Origin: SHZI01 sp049290495
GTDB taxonomy: Bacteria > Pseudomonadota > Gammaproteobacteria > Steroidobacterales > GCA-2729495
Assembly: GCA_049290495.1 (NCBI GenBank)
Contig: JBATNV010000266.1
Location: 1-35,661 of the forward strand
Length of the DNA stretch: 35,661 nt
Reading direction: 5' to 3'
Position 1 is the first letter of the stretch. Each line of letters begins with the position of its first letter. The translations under genes and the position numbers were made by a program. Below are positions 15,552 to 23,341 of the stretch, piece by piece. The notes beneath the pieces were generated by a model, which worked only from the letters and a program-made list of their open reading frames with translations, did no database searches and was not told the DNA's origin.

Positions 15552-16286
15552 ATGCGCCTGCTCATATACAACATCCGCTACGCCATCGGTGCCGGCCCGC
15601 CGCCGAAAATGCCGGTACCAGGGGCAGGTTACCTCTTTGGCACGCCTGGAAACCTCGACAACATCATAAATTTTGCCAAGTCGGTCGCACCGGACGTAGT
15701 GGGCCTGATCGAGGTGGATGTGGGCTCAATGCGCAGCGGCGGCGTCAACCAGGCTGAAGCGATCGCTACCGCCCTCGGACACTTCTCCAGCTACGAATGC
15801 AAATACGGCGAGGAGTCACTGAACCAGCTGCTGCCGATACTGCGCAAGCAGGCCAATGCCTTTCTGGCTGCGCCGTCGATTATTGGCGAACGATTCCACT
15901 ACTTCGACACAGGTATCAAGCGCCTCATCCTCGAGCTCGAACTCGACGGCGTAATTATTTTTCTGGTGCACCTCTCGCTCAAATATCGACATCGCCAGTT
16001 TCAGCTTCGTCATCTCTACGATCTCGTATCGAAGGCAAAAAAACCAGTCATCGTTGCGGGCGACTTCAATACCTTCTGGGGCGAGAATGAAATGTTCCTG
16101 TTCATGAAGGCAGCCGGCCTGCGCAGTGCCAATGTGAGCGGTCTGCCTTCCTATCCCAGCAAATCGCCGCGCATGGAACTCGACTTTGTACTGTATGGTG
16201 ACGGCATCGACATCACGTCTTTCGATATTCCGCACGTCATCTGGTCCGACCATTTGCCGCTGATCTGTGACTTTCAGCTGAGGTAA
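15552..16286 (+). CDS. Endonuclease/exonuclease/phosphatase (EEP) family protein
   Basis: The 244-residue product carries the EEP active-site set: YNIRY (Asn7), LIEVD (Glu54), FLVHLSLK (His140), VAGDFNTFWG (Asp171, Asn173), ELDFVLY and WSDHLPL (Asp233, His234). EEP enzymes cut phosphodiester bonds in nucleic acids, nucleotides, inositol phosphates or sphingomyelin; the substrate cannot be told. No signal peptide, so cytosolic. The frame extends upstream to 15288, antisense to the TIR-like gene; the ATG at 15552 starts just before the first motif. It is followed after four bases by fadJ. Confidence 0.85.
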   Translation: MRLLIYNIRYAIGAGPPPKMPVPGAGYLFGTPGNLDNIINFAKSVAPDVVGLIEVDVGSMRSGGVNQAEAIATALGHFSSYECKYGEESLNQLLPILRKQANAFLAAPSIIGERFHYFDTGIKRLILELELDGVIIFLVHLSLKYRHRQFQLRHLYDLVSKAKKPVIVAGDFNTFWGENEMFLFMKAAGLRSANVSGLPSYPSKSPRMELDFVLYGDGIDITSFDIPHVIWSDHLPLICDFQLR

Positions 16287-16290
16287 CCCC

Positions 16291-18363
16291 ATGACGCAGT
16301 CATCACCCGCAAACGTCCTGCTGACGCTTGTTCACTGGCGACTGGAGAGCGATGCAGACGGCATCGGCTGGTTGTGCTTTGACCGGCACGGTGCCGGCGC
16401 AAACACCTTGTCCGCCGAAACCATGGCAGAACTTGAAACCTGTCTCGCCACACTTGAGGCATCTGCACTCAAAGGGCTGGTCATCTGGTCAGGCAAGTCC
16501 CGGGGCTTCATCGCCGGTGCCGACATCAACGAGTTCCCGGCGCTGGATTCAGAGGCGCGCGCCTATGCAGTTACCCGGCAGGGGCAACACATATTCGCCC
16601 GTCTGGAAGCCCTGCCCTTTCCCAGCGTGGCGGTAATGAACGGCTTTGCGCTGGGGGGTGGAATGGAACTGGCGCTGGCCTGTACCCGGCGTCTCGCGAT
16701 TGCCGGCAGCGAACCGGTTTTTGGTTTGCCTGAAGTGCTGCTCGGCGTGCACCCCGGCTTCGGCGGCACCGTGCGCTTGACGCAGCTGATCGGCGTACGC
16801 CAGGCGATGGACCTGATGTTGACGGGTCGATCCATACGCCCGGCACAGGCATGGCAGTATGGGCTTGTAGATGCGGTGGCAAGTGCGGATACGGTTGCAG
16901 GTGAGGACAAGTGGCGAAACGGTGCCAGGCAACTGCTGGCCGAGGGGGATCAGACGGCGCGCGCACCGTGGCTTGACCGGCTTCTGGGCCTTGCAATGTT
17001 GCGGCCATGGCTGGCACGCAAACTCCGGCAAAAGGTCAGCAAGAAAGCGCCCGCTGAACACTACCCCGCTCCCCATGCGCTGATCGCACTGTGGGAGAAG
17101 CATGGCGGCCAGGCCACCCCGGCAGCCTACGAAGCGGAAGCCGAGTCCTTTGCCAGGCTGGTCATGACACCGACCTCACGCAATCTGGTGCGCGTGTACT
17201 TTCTGCAGGAGCGCCTGAAGAAACTCGTCGGCAATGCCGAGCCGATGAAGCGGGTACATGTCATCGGGGCGGGTGTGATGGGCGGCGATATTGCCGCGTG
17301 GTGCGCGTTGCGCGGCCTTGAAGTCAGCCTGCAAGACCGCGAACTGAAGTTCATCGAACCGGCTCTCGCACGGGCCCACAAGCTCTTTGAGCGCAAACTC
17401 AGGCAACCGGACGCCCTCAAAGCTGCAATCGCACGCCTCACGGCAGATCCGGAGGGCCACGGCATTGCCACAGCCGATGTCGTGATCGAAGCTATCTTTG
17501 AAGACCTCGCCGCAAAGCGTGAGCTGTTTGCGCGTGTAGAACCGCAATTGAAGGCCGGTGCAATACTGGCAACCAATACCTCAAGCATCCGGCTTGAAGA
17601 CCTGAGCACCAGCCTGCAGGACCCCGGTAAACTGATCGGATTGCACTTTTTCAATCCGGTGGCAAAGCTGCCACTGGTCGAGATCGTGGCAGCACCCACC
17701 AGCAGCAAGGCGTCGATTGATGTCGGCACGGCCCTCACGCGCCAGATCGGCAAGCTGCCCCTGCCCTGCCGGAGTCATCCTGGCTTTCTGGTCAATCGCA
17801 TACTCGCGCCTTACATCGCCGAAGCACTAGAACTGCTGCGGGAGGGCATTCCTGCAGCAGAGATCGATCTTGCCGCAACTGACTTTGGCATGCCGATGGG
17901 GCCGATCGAACTTGCGGACTCCGTGGGCCTCGATGTGAGCGCGCATGTGGCCAGGATCCTGGCGCCTGTTATCGGCAGAGAGATCGCACCGGAAATCGAA
18001 GAACTGGTACGCCAGAAACACCTGGGACTAAAGACCGGTCAGGGTTTCTACACCTACCGCGAAAGAAAGCCGGTGCGTCCATCGCTGCCGCCAGGCAGCT
18101 CCGATGCCGCAGTCCAGGACCGGCTGATCCTCGCGCTGCTCAATGAAGCTGCGAACTGCCTGCAGGAAGCTATCGTGACCGATGCGAACCTGGTCGATGC
18201 CGGCGTGATATTCGGCACCGGCTTTGCGCCATTCCGCGGCGGACCACTGCATTACGCAAGGGAAACCGGCATAAATACCCTGGTTACCCGGCTTGAAGCG
18301 CTGGCAAGCAAACACGGTTCACGTTTTCGACCCTCGCCGGGCTGGAAACTCCTGGCCAACTGA
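16291..18363 (+). CDS. fadJ: Bifunctional enoyl-CoA hydratase/3-hydroxyacyl-CoA dehydrogenase
   Basis: This 690-residue FadB/FadJ-type enzyme catalyses the second and third steps of fatty-acid beta-oxidation. The hydratase domain (about 15-200) has the oxyanion block and both catalytic Glu, in ALGGGMELALA and FGLPEVLLGVHPGFGGT. The dehydrogenase domain (about 318-690) has the NAD-binding VIGAGVMGGDIAAW and the catalytic GLHFFNPVAKLPLVEIV. A GAGG precedes the ATG. Its thiolase partner is not in the window, as is common for fadJ-like genes outside a fadIJ pair; fadB identity is also possible. Confidence 0.93.
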   Translation: MTQSSPANVLLTLVHWRLESDADGIGWLCFDRHGAGANTLSAETMAELETCLATLEASALKGLVIWSGKSRGFIAGADINEFPALDSEARAYAVTRQGQHIFARLEALPFPSVAVMNGFALGGGMELALACTRRLAIAGSEPVFGLPEVLLGVHPGFGGTVRLTQLIGVRQAMDLMLTGRSIRPAQAWQYGLVDAVASADTVAGEDKWRNGARQLLAEGDQTARAPWLDRLLGLAMLRPWLARKLRQKVSKKAPAEHYPAPHALIALWEKHGGQATPAAYEAEAESFARLVMTPTSRNLVRVYFLQERLKKLVGNAEPMKRVHVIGAGVMGGDIAAWCALRGLEVSLQDRELKFIEPALARAHKLFERKLRQPDALKAAIARLTADPEGHGIATADVVIEAIFEDLAAKRELFARVEPQLKAGAILATNTSSIRLEDLSTSLQDPGKLIGLHFFNPVAKLPLVEIVAAPTSSKASIDVGTALTRQIGKLPLPCRSHPGFLVNRILAPYIAEALELLREGIPAAEIDLAATDFGMPMGPIELADSVGLDVSAHVARILAPVIGREIAPEIEELVRQKHLGLKTGQGFYTYRERKPVRPSLPPGSSDAAVQDRLILALLNEAANCLQEAIVTDANLVDAGVIFGTGFAPFRGGPLHYARETGINTLVTRLEALASKHGSRFRPSPGWKLLAN

Positions 18364-18414
18364 CGTCACAGATTCTGCAGGCATTCCCCCGCCTCGCAAA
18401 AGCTTACGGTTACA

Positions 18415-19467
18415 ATGCTGCAAATGTCTGATCTGATCCTCACCGAAGCCGTTTTGCGGCGCTTTTCCCCCCTCGATAGCCTCAAGCGGGAAAACATCGC
18501 GGCGCTTGCCAAGAAGATGGAGATCAGGACCCTCGAAAGCGGCAAAACCCTGTTGCGCGAGGGGGATGCCGACAAACGGACCTACTACCTGGTATCCGGC
18601 ACGCTGGAACTCACAGACCGCAGCAACAGCGTCAGACTGATGCGCGCTGACAGCGCCGACGCGCACAATCCGATAACGCCGCTACTGCCGCGCCGCTATA
18701 CCGTCAAGGCCGTTGATTACGTTCAGTACCTGTCAGTCGACACGGAACTGCTGGATGTCATGCTGACCTGGGACCAGACCGGCAGCTATGAAGTCAACGA
18801 ACTGCACAGCGAGGAGCAATCCGGTTCCGACGACTGGATGACGACATTGCTACAGACACGGGCCTTCCACCGCATTCCGCCGGCAAATATCCAGGCCATC
18901 TTCATGCGCATGCAGAAGGTGAATTACAACGCTGGTGACGTCATCATCAAGCAGGGCGAGGAAGGTGACTATTTCTATGTCATCACCCGTGGCCAATGCA
19001 CGGTGATGCGTGAAACGCCGCTGAACAAGGAAGGCATAAAGCTCGCCGAGCTGGGTGTCGGCGATACCTTCGGCGAAGAAGCGCTGATATCGCAGAACCG
19101 GCGCAATGCGACCATCACCATGCAGGCCGACGGTTCAGTCATGCGCCTCGGAAAACAGGACTTCAATACCCTGCTCAACGAGCCCATGACGACCTGGGTC
19201 GACCGTGAGGAGGCGCAGAAGATCGTGGCCAAGGGCGGCAAGTGGCTTGATGTGCGCCTGCCGAGTGAGTTCGAAACACGCCACGAACCCGGGGCCATCA
19301 ATATCCCGCTCTATTTCATCCGGCTGAAGCTCAGTACGCTTGATCCAAAAACACCCTACATCGTCTGCTGCGACACTGGCCGTCGCAGTTCGGCCGGAGC
19401 CTTCGTATTGAACGAACGCGGCTTCGATGCACGTGTACTGCGCAGTGGGCTGAATCTGGCTGACTGA
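18415..19467 (+). CDS. Two cyclic-nucleotide-binding-like domains plus rhodanese domain
   Basis: The 350-residue soluble protein has a diverged cNMP-binding fold (about 16-120), a second, well-kept one (about 147-255) and a C-terminal rhodanese domain (about 261-348). The second domain shows the phosphate-binding cassette GDTFGEEALISQNRRNATI with the expected Glu and Arg. The rhodanese loop CCDTGRRSS has the active-site Cys319, so it could carry sulfur. No DNA-binding domain is present, so it is not a CRP-type regulator. It starts 51 bp after fadJ; ATG at 18415 or 18424 are both possible. Function is unknown. Confidence 0.82.
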   Translation: MLQMSDLILTEAVLRRFSPLDSLKRENIAALAKKMEIRTLESGKTLLREGDADKRTYYLVSGTLELTDRSNSVRLMRADSADAHNPITPLLPRRYTVKAVDYVQYLSVDTELLDVMLTWDQTGSYEVNELHSEEQSGSDDWMTTLLQTRAFHRIPPANIQAIFMRMQKVNYNAGDVIIKQGEEGDYFYVITRGQCTVMRETPLNKEGIKLAELGVGDTFGEEALISQNRRNATITMQADGSVMRLGKQDFNTLLNEPMTTWVDREEAQKIVAKGGKWLDVRLPSEFETRHEPGAINIPLYFIRLKLSTLDPKTPYIVCCDTGRRSSAGAFVLNERGFDARVLRSGLNLAD

Positions 19468-19516
19468 ACTTCGCGGCGTTCTGGAAACCCGCGGGAATTG
19501 CCGGGGCTCCGGCGGT

Positions 19517-19870
19517 TCACATCGTATGCGTAGGCTTGTCGCCCCCGAGGGCGCCAGCCAGATAGTTTTCGATCTTCTTCTGTGTTGAGCCGCCGTCCTG
19601 GTCGCTGAACTGGACACCGATACCGGCTGTACGTTTACCCTGCGCGCCCTTGGGCGTCACCCAGATCACCCGGCCGGCAACCGGGATCTTCTCATCCTCA
19701 CCCATCACATTCAGCAGCATGAAGACTTCATCGCCGATCCGGTAGCTGGTACTGGTCGGGATAAACAGCCCGCCATTCCGCACAAATGGCATATACGCCA
19801 GATACAGCGCGCTCTTGTCCCTGATTGTAAGGGTCAGCAGCCCAGGCCTTGGCATGACGTTACCTTGCAT
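19517..19870 (-). CDS. pilZ: Type IV pilus PilZ-domain protein
   Basis: The 117-residue single-domain protein matches the PilZ of type IV pilus assembly: a YMPF motif, NGGLFIPT, YRIGDEVFMLLNVM, VAGRVIWVTPKGAQG and GIGVQF. This subclass lacks the RxxxR c-di-GMP motif and works through the pilus assembly ATPase PilB and FimX-like partners. The start overlaps holB by 11 bp; a second Met at residue 6 is possible. It ends the minus-strand run, converging on the rhodanese gene with 49 bp between stops. Confidence 0.9.
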   Translation of the reverse strand: MQGNVMPRPGLLTLTIRDKSALYLAYMPFVRNGGLFIPTSTSYRIGDEVFMLLNVMGEDEKIPVAGRVIWVTPKGAQGKRTAGIGVQFSDQDGGSTQKKIENYLAGALGGDKPTHTM

Positions 19871-20834
19871 ATCCCACCGAACCGTACCACCACATCAGCA
19901 ACTCTGCCCACTGAAGTTCCAGATTCAGTGAACGATCCTGCAGTCGATTTACCTGGTTGAGCTGATCCAGGTAGTCGCAGCAGGCCCTCATGTTCAGGCG
20001 GGTGTGCGGAATATTCAAGTGTGCTTTCACTGCCGTTGTCGCCGGTTCGGAAATATTCATGCCTTCACGTATCAGCGCTGCCACCTGCCAGTAGAGCCAG
20101 CGTAGACAAAGGCTACGGTCGAGTCTGGCCCAGCGGCGGGCTACCGTAGCGGGTTGCACCTCACGTTGTACGATTTTTTCCAGGTCCGCGGCCAGTTTGC
20201 TGACTTGTTCGCCGAAGCCGGCGCGTAGCAGCGTCCGTGCGCCCAGCGGCGCTCGGCTCGCAAAACTCAGCGCGGTTTCCGCACCGCTGACATCCGGAAC
20301 AGCATGTCGCAGCCAGGCGAGCCCCGTGGACCAGTCCGGCGGTACCAGACGCACCCGCTCACAGCGGCTGACGACGGTGGCAGGCACGCCCCTCGGTGAT
20401 TCACAGACCAGCAGGATCGTCGTCGCACCAGGTGGCTCCTCTAGCGTCTTCAGCAAGCAGTTGGCAGCATTGCGCTGCATGCGGTCGGCCGGGCAGATCA
20501 TCGCAACCTTGCGCCCGCCCCGATGACTGGTCAGTTCGAGCCTTGCGATCAGATCCCGTAGCTGATCGATTCCAATGGACTTTTTCTCCTCCTCCATGCC
20601 GACGGAAAAGAAATCCGGATGCGCCAGCACCGGTAAGGCTTCTGCTTCGCTATCCGCGGACGGCTCCCAGTCCAAACCCAGGATTTGCGCTGCAGACCAG
20701 AGGGCGAAATGTCGCCGCCCTGTGCCGGGTGATCCATAGATCAACTGGGCTTGTGGAGGCTGCTCCCGCTGCAGGCGGGCCTTAAGCTGCCGCGCCGGCG
20801 ATTCCAGCCAGAATAGTTCGCTTATAAGGCTCAT
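19860..20834 (-). CDS. holB: DNA polymerase III delta' subunit
   Basis: HolB is the clamp-loader subunit that bears the arginine finger. The 324-residue product has the AAA+ layout with LIYGSPGTGRR at the P-loop place (residues 31-41), a sensor 1 block and VSRCERVRL (the SRC motif with the arginine finger). Two features differ from textbook delta': the P-loop lacks the Lys, which fits a subunit that does not hydrolyse ATP, and the four zinc-binding cysteines expected after the P-loop are all missing. Neighbours tmk and pilZ confirm identity. Confidence 0.9.
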   Translation of the reverse strand: MSLISELFWLESPARQLKARLQREQPPQAQLIYGSPGTGRRHFALWSAAQILGLDWEPSADSEAEALPVLAHPDFFSVGMEEEKKSIGIDQLRDLIARLELTSHRGGRKVAMICPADRMQRNAANCLLKTLEEPPGATTILLVCESPRGVPATVVSRCERVRLVPPDWSTGLAWLRHAVPDVSGAETALSFASRAPLGARTLLRAGFGEQVSKLAADLEKIVQREVQPATVARRWARLDRSLCLRWLYWQVAALIREGMNISEPATTAVKAHLNIPHTRLNMRACCDYLDQLNQVNRLQDRSLNLELQWAELLMWWYGSVGYAR

Positions 20835-20865
20835 ATTACAAAGACTTGCAATCTATTCGAATAAA

Positions 20866-21513
20866 TCATCTTGCTAACAGACCCTGCAAGGCGCGGCTGA
20901 TCTCCAGCTTTACTTCAGGCAGTGGACGCGCCGCATCAATCAGGCGGATCCGCTCCGGATACTCTTTTGCCAGTTCCAGATAGCGCGCCCGCACGCGGCC
21001 GAAAAACGGATTGGCCTCACGCTCGAAGCGGTCGCGCTCCGCCCGGCCCGATTGCCGGGACACTGAGATCTCCAGCGACACATCGAGCAACAGGGTCAGG
21101 TCTGCACGCAGTCCGCCAGTCACCAGATGGTCCAGGGCGTCGATGGTGTCGCGCGAGATGCCCCGGCCACCGCCCTGGTAGGCATGCGTGGCATCGGTAA
21201 AGCGGTCACAGACTACCCAGCGTCCCGATTGCAGCGCCGGCAGGATGACCGTCTCGACATGTGCAGCACGGGCGGCGTACATCAGCAACAACTCGGCCAT
21301 CGGTACGATTTCACCGTCAGGCTGAAGCAACAGCTCGCGGATTTTTTCGCCCAGCGCTGTGCCTCCTGGCTCGCGGGTCAACAAGACCTCATGCCCTGCC
21401 CGTCGCAGTTCTTCGGCGACAAAGGTGAGATTCGTGGACTTGCCGACACCCTCGATGCCTTCTACGGTAACCAGCCGCCCGACGGTCTGTGCTGTCACTG
21501 GCTTGTTCATCAC
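20866..21513 (-). CDS. tmk: Thymidylate kinase
   Basis: The 215-residue enzyme phosphorylates dTMP to dTDP. It shows the P-loop GIEGVGKST (about 19-27), the TREPGG motif, the DRF motif (VVCDRFTDATHAYQGGGRG) and a LID region with SGRAERDRFERE. The first codon is GTG directly before an ATG at 21508-21510; either may be used. The start overlaps the mltG stop (GTGATGA). It sits between mltG and holB as in many gammaproteobacteria. Confidence 0.96.
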   Translation of the reverse strand: MMNKPVTAQTVGRLVTVEGIEGVGKSTNLTFVAEELRRAGHEVLLTREPGGTALGEKIRELLLQPDGEIVPMAELLLMYAARAAHVETVILPALQSGRWVVCDRFTDATHAYQGGGRGISRDTIDALDHLVTGGLRADLTLLLDVSLEISVSRQSGRAERDRFEREANPFFGRVRARYLELAKEYPERIRLIDAARPLPEVKLEISRALQGLLAR

Positions 21514-22526
21514 CGGGGTTTCCCCCGCAACGTAGCAAGATAGAGCTGAACCGCCTTCTGATGTTCAGCCAGGGTGTCGCTGAAGCGGTGACTGCCGTCG
21601 CCGGCACCGCTGGCCACGAAAAACAAGGCCGTGCCCGCAGCGGGATGCGCGGTGGCTGTCAACGCGTCTACGCCTGGTGCCGCGATCGGCGTCGGCGGTA
21701 AACCTGGCCGGGTATAGGTATTCCAGGGTGTGTCGGTTTCGAGATGGCGCCGGGTGAGATTGCCATCGAATTGCGGGCCGACACCGTAGATCACGCTCGG
21801 GTCGGTCTGCAGCAACATGCCTTTCCGCAATCGCCGCACGAATACGCCTGCAATCAGTGGCCGTTCTGTCGTCAGCGCTGTTTCACGCTCGACGATCGAC
21901 GCCAGCACCAGCAGCTCATAGGCGGTGCCCAGCGGGAGATCTGCCTCCCTGCCCTCCCAGGCCAGCCTGAGTTGCTCCTGCAAGGCTCTATGCGCCATGC
22001 CAAGGAGTTCGGCATCGGTCGTCCCGCGCGGAAACAGGTAGGTCTCCGGCAGGAATGCGCCTTCAGCGCTGGCGAACTCCAGCTTCAGCAGCGTGGCCAG
22101 CTCGCGGGCGTCGCTGCTGTTCAGCGTCTGCTTCAGCACCGCGGTTTTCTTCAGGGCGACCATGATGTCTGCAACCGTCCAGCCCTCGACGAGCGTAAAG
22201 CTGTGCAGCCGTACGCGGCCCGCGACCAGTTCGGTCAGCAGGCTGCGGGCAGTCAAACCGGCATTGAAGGCATATTCCCCAGCCTTTATCCGGCTCGCCT
22301 GCCCGCTCAGTCGACCATAGAGGGTGAGAACCGCAGGCGCAGAGATAATCCCGTCTGCCGACAGCTGGTGGGCAACGCTGGCGAGCGAGGCTCCGGCCGG
22401 CACTTCGAGGCGATAACCGGTTGCGGCAATTGGCAGCGGCGTATACAGGTAAGTACGCAGCCAGACGGTGCCGGCGACCACCGCCAGCACTATCACAGTG
22501 GCCAGGATCAGCAGCTGCCGGCGCAC
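21510..22526 (-). CDS. mltG: Endolytic murein transglycosylase MltG
   Basis: The 338-residue membrane-anchored enzyme (one N-terminal helix, residues 5-24) cleaves nascent glycan strands in the periplasm and so ends peptidoglycan chains. A LysM-like subdomain is followed by the YceG domain with EGAFLPETYLFPRG and the catalytic ASIVERET (Glu213), then LQTDPSVIYGVG and NTYTRPGLPPTPIAAPG. The start is GTG and overlaps pabC by 19 bp. Confidence 0.95.
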   Translation of the reverse strand: MRRQLLILATVIVLAVVAGTVWLRTYLYTPLPIAATGYRLEVPAGASLASVAHQLSADGIISAPAVLTLYGRLSGQASRIKAGEYAFNAGLTARSLLTELVAGRVRLHSFTLVEGWTVADIMVALKKTAVLKQTLNSSDARELATLLKLEFASAEGAFLPETYLFPRGTTDAELLGMAHRALQEQLRLAWEGREADLPLGTAYELLVLASIVERETALTTERPLIAGVFVRRLRKGMLLQTDPSVIYGVGPQFDGNLTRRHLETDTPWNTYTRPGLPPTPIAAPGVDALTATAHPAAGTALFFVASGAGDGSHRFSDTLAEHQKAVQLYLATLRGKPR

Positions 22527-23335
22527 TCGTCCACACCCTTATTCGCAAGGCGTGCGGCCAGCTCGCAGCTCACCGGACCGGGCTTCCACTGACGCTCACC
22601 AAGCTGCCCGACAGGACGTATCCCGGTCAGCGCATTGCTGACGAACACTTCATCGGCAGCCAGCACGTCCGCTTTTGTCAGCGACACTTCGTGTGACTCG
22701 ATCGCTGATACAGATGCCTGCTGCAGGATGACCCGACGCATGACTCCACTGATGCCTGCATGGCTAATCGCAGGCGTCAACAGGCGCCCGCCCGAGACGA
22801 TGAATACGTTACTGGAGGTGCCCCCCACCAGTTGTCCCTGCTCGTCGCACATAAAACCCTCGGCAATTCCTCCATCCTGCCACTCGGCGCGGGCCAGCAC
22901 CTGCTCCAGACGGCACAGCGTTTTCAGGCCCGCCGTAGCAGGGTTTCGTCCGGCGATGGTCTCACACCAGCGCACCCTGATCTGTATCCAGCGCTGTGCC
23001 TTACTGTCTTCCAGGCCCCAGGCGACTGTCGGCTGCTGGTGCTGTGCTGGCGCATAGCCACGCGGCCCGCTTCCGCGGGTCATGATCAGCTTTAGCACGC
23101 CCTCATCGAGGCCCGTCGCCGCAGTGACCAGCTGCGTATGCAGTGAGTCGCGATCCGGTGCAGCGAGCTTGAGTCGTGCTGCGCCGGCATACAGGCGGTC
23201 GAGATGCAGATCCAGAAATCGCGCCGCAGAACGGCGGATCGCAATGGTCTCAAACAGGCCGTCGCCATAGGCCAGGCCGCGATCCGTAATATCGACGAGC
23301 CTGCCGGGTGTACCGTTGATCCAGTACTGAGCCAT
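22508..23335 (-). CDS. pabC: Aminodeoxychorismate lyase
   Basis: The 275-residue fold-type IV PLP enzyme converts 4-amino-4-deoxychorismate to p-aminobenzoate for folate. It has DRGLAYGDGLFET near the N terminus, the PLP lysine in LKTLCRLEQVLAR (Lys138), EGFMCDEQG and GTSSNVFIV. A branched-chain aminotransferase-like role is less likely given the pabB and mltG neighbours. It starts 6 bp after the pabB stop. Confidence 0.93.
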   Translation of the reverse strand: MAQYWINGTPGRLVDITDRGLAYGDGLFETIAIRRSAARFLDLHLDRLYAGAARLKLAAPDRDSLHTQLVTAATGLDEGVLKLIMTRGSGPRGYAPAQHQQPTVAWGLEDSKAQRWIQIRVRWCETIAGRNPATAGLKTLCRLEQVLARAEWQDGGIAEGFMCDEQGQLVGGTSSNVFIVSGGRLLTPAISHAGISGVMRRVILQQASVSAIESHEVSLTKADVLAADEVFVSNALTGIRPVGQLGERQWKPGPVSCELAARLANKGVDECAGSC

Positions 23336-23341
23336 CTTCTG

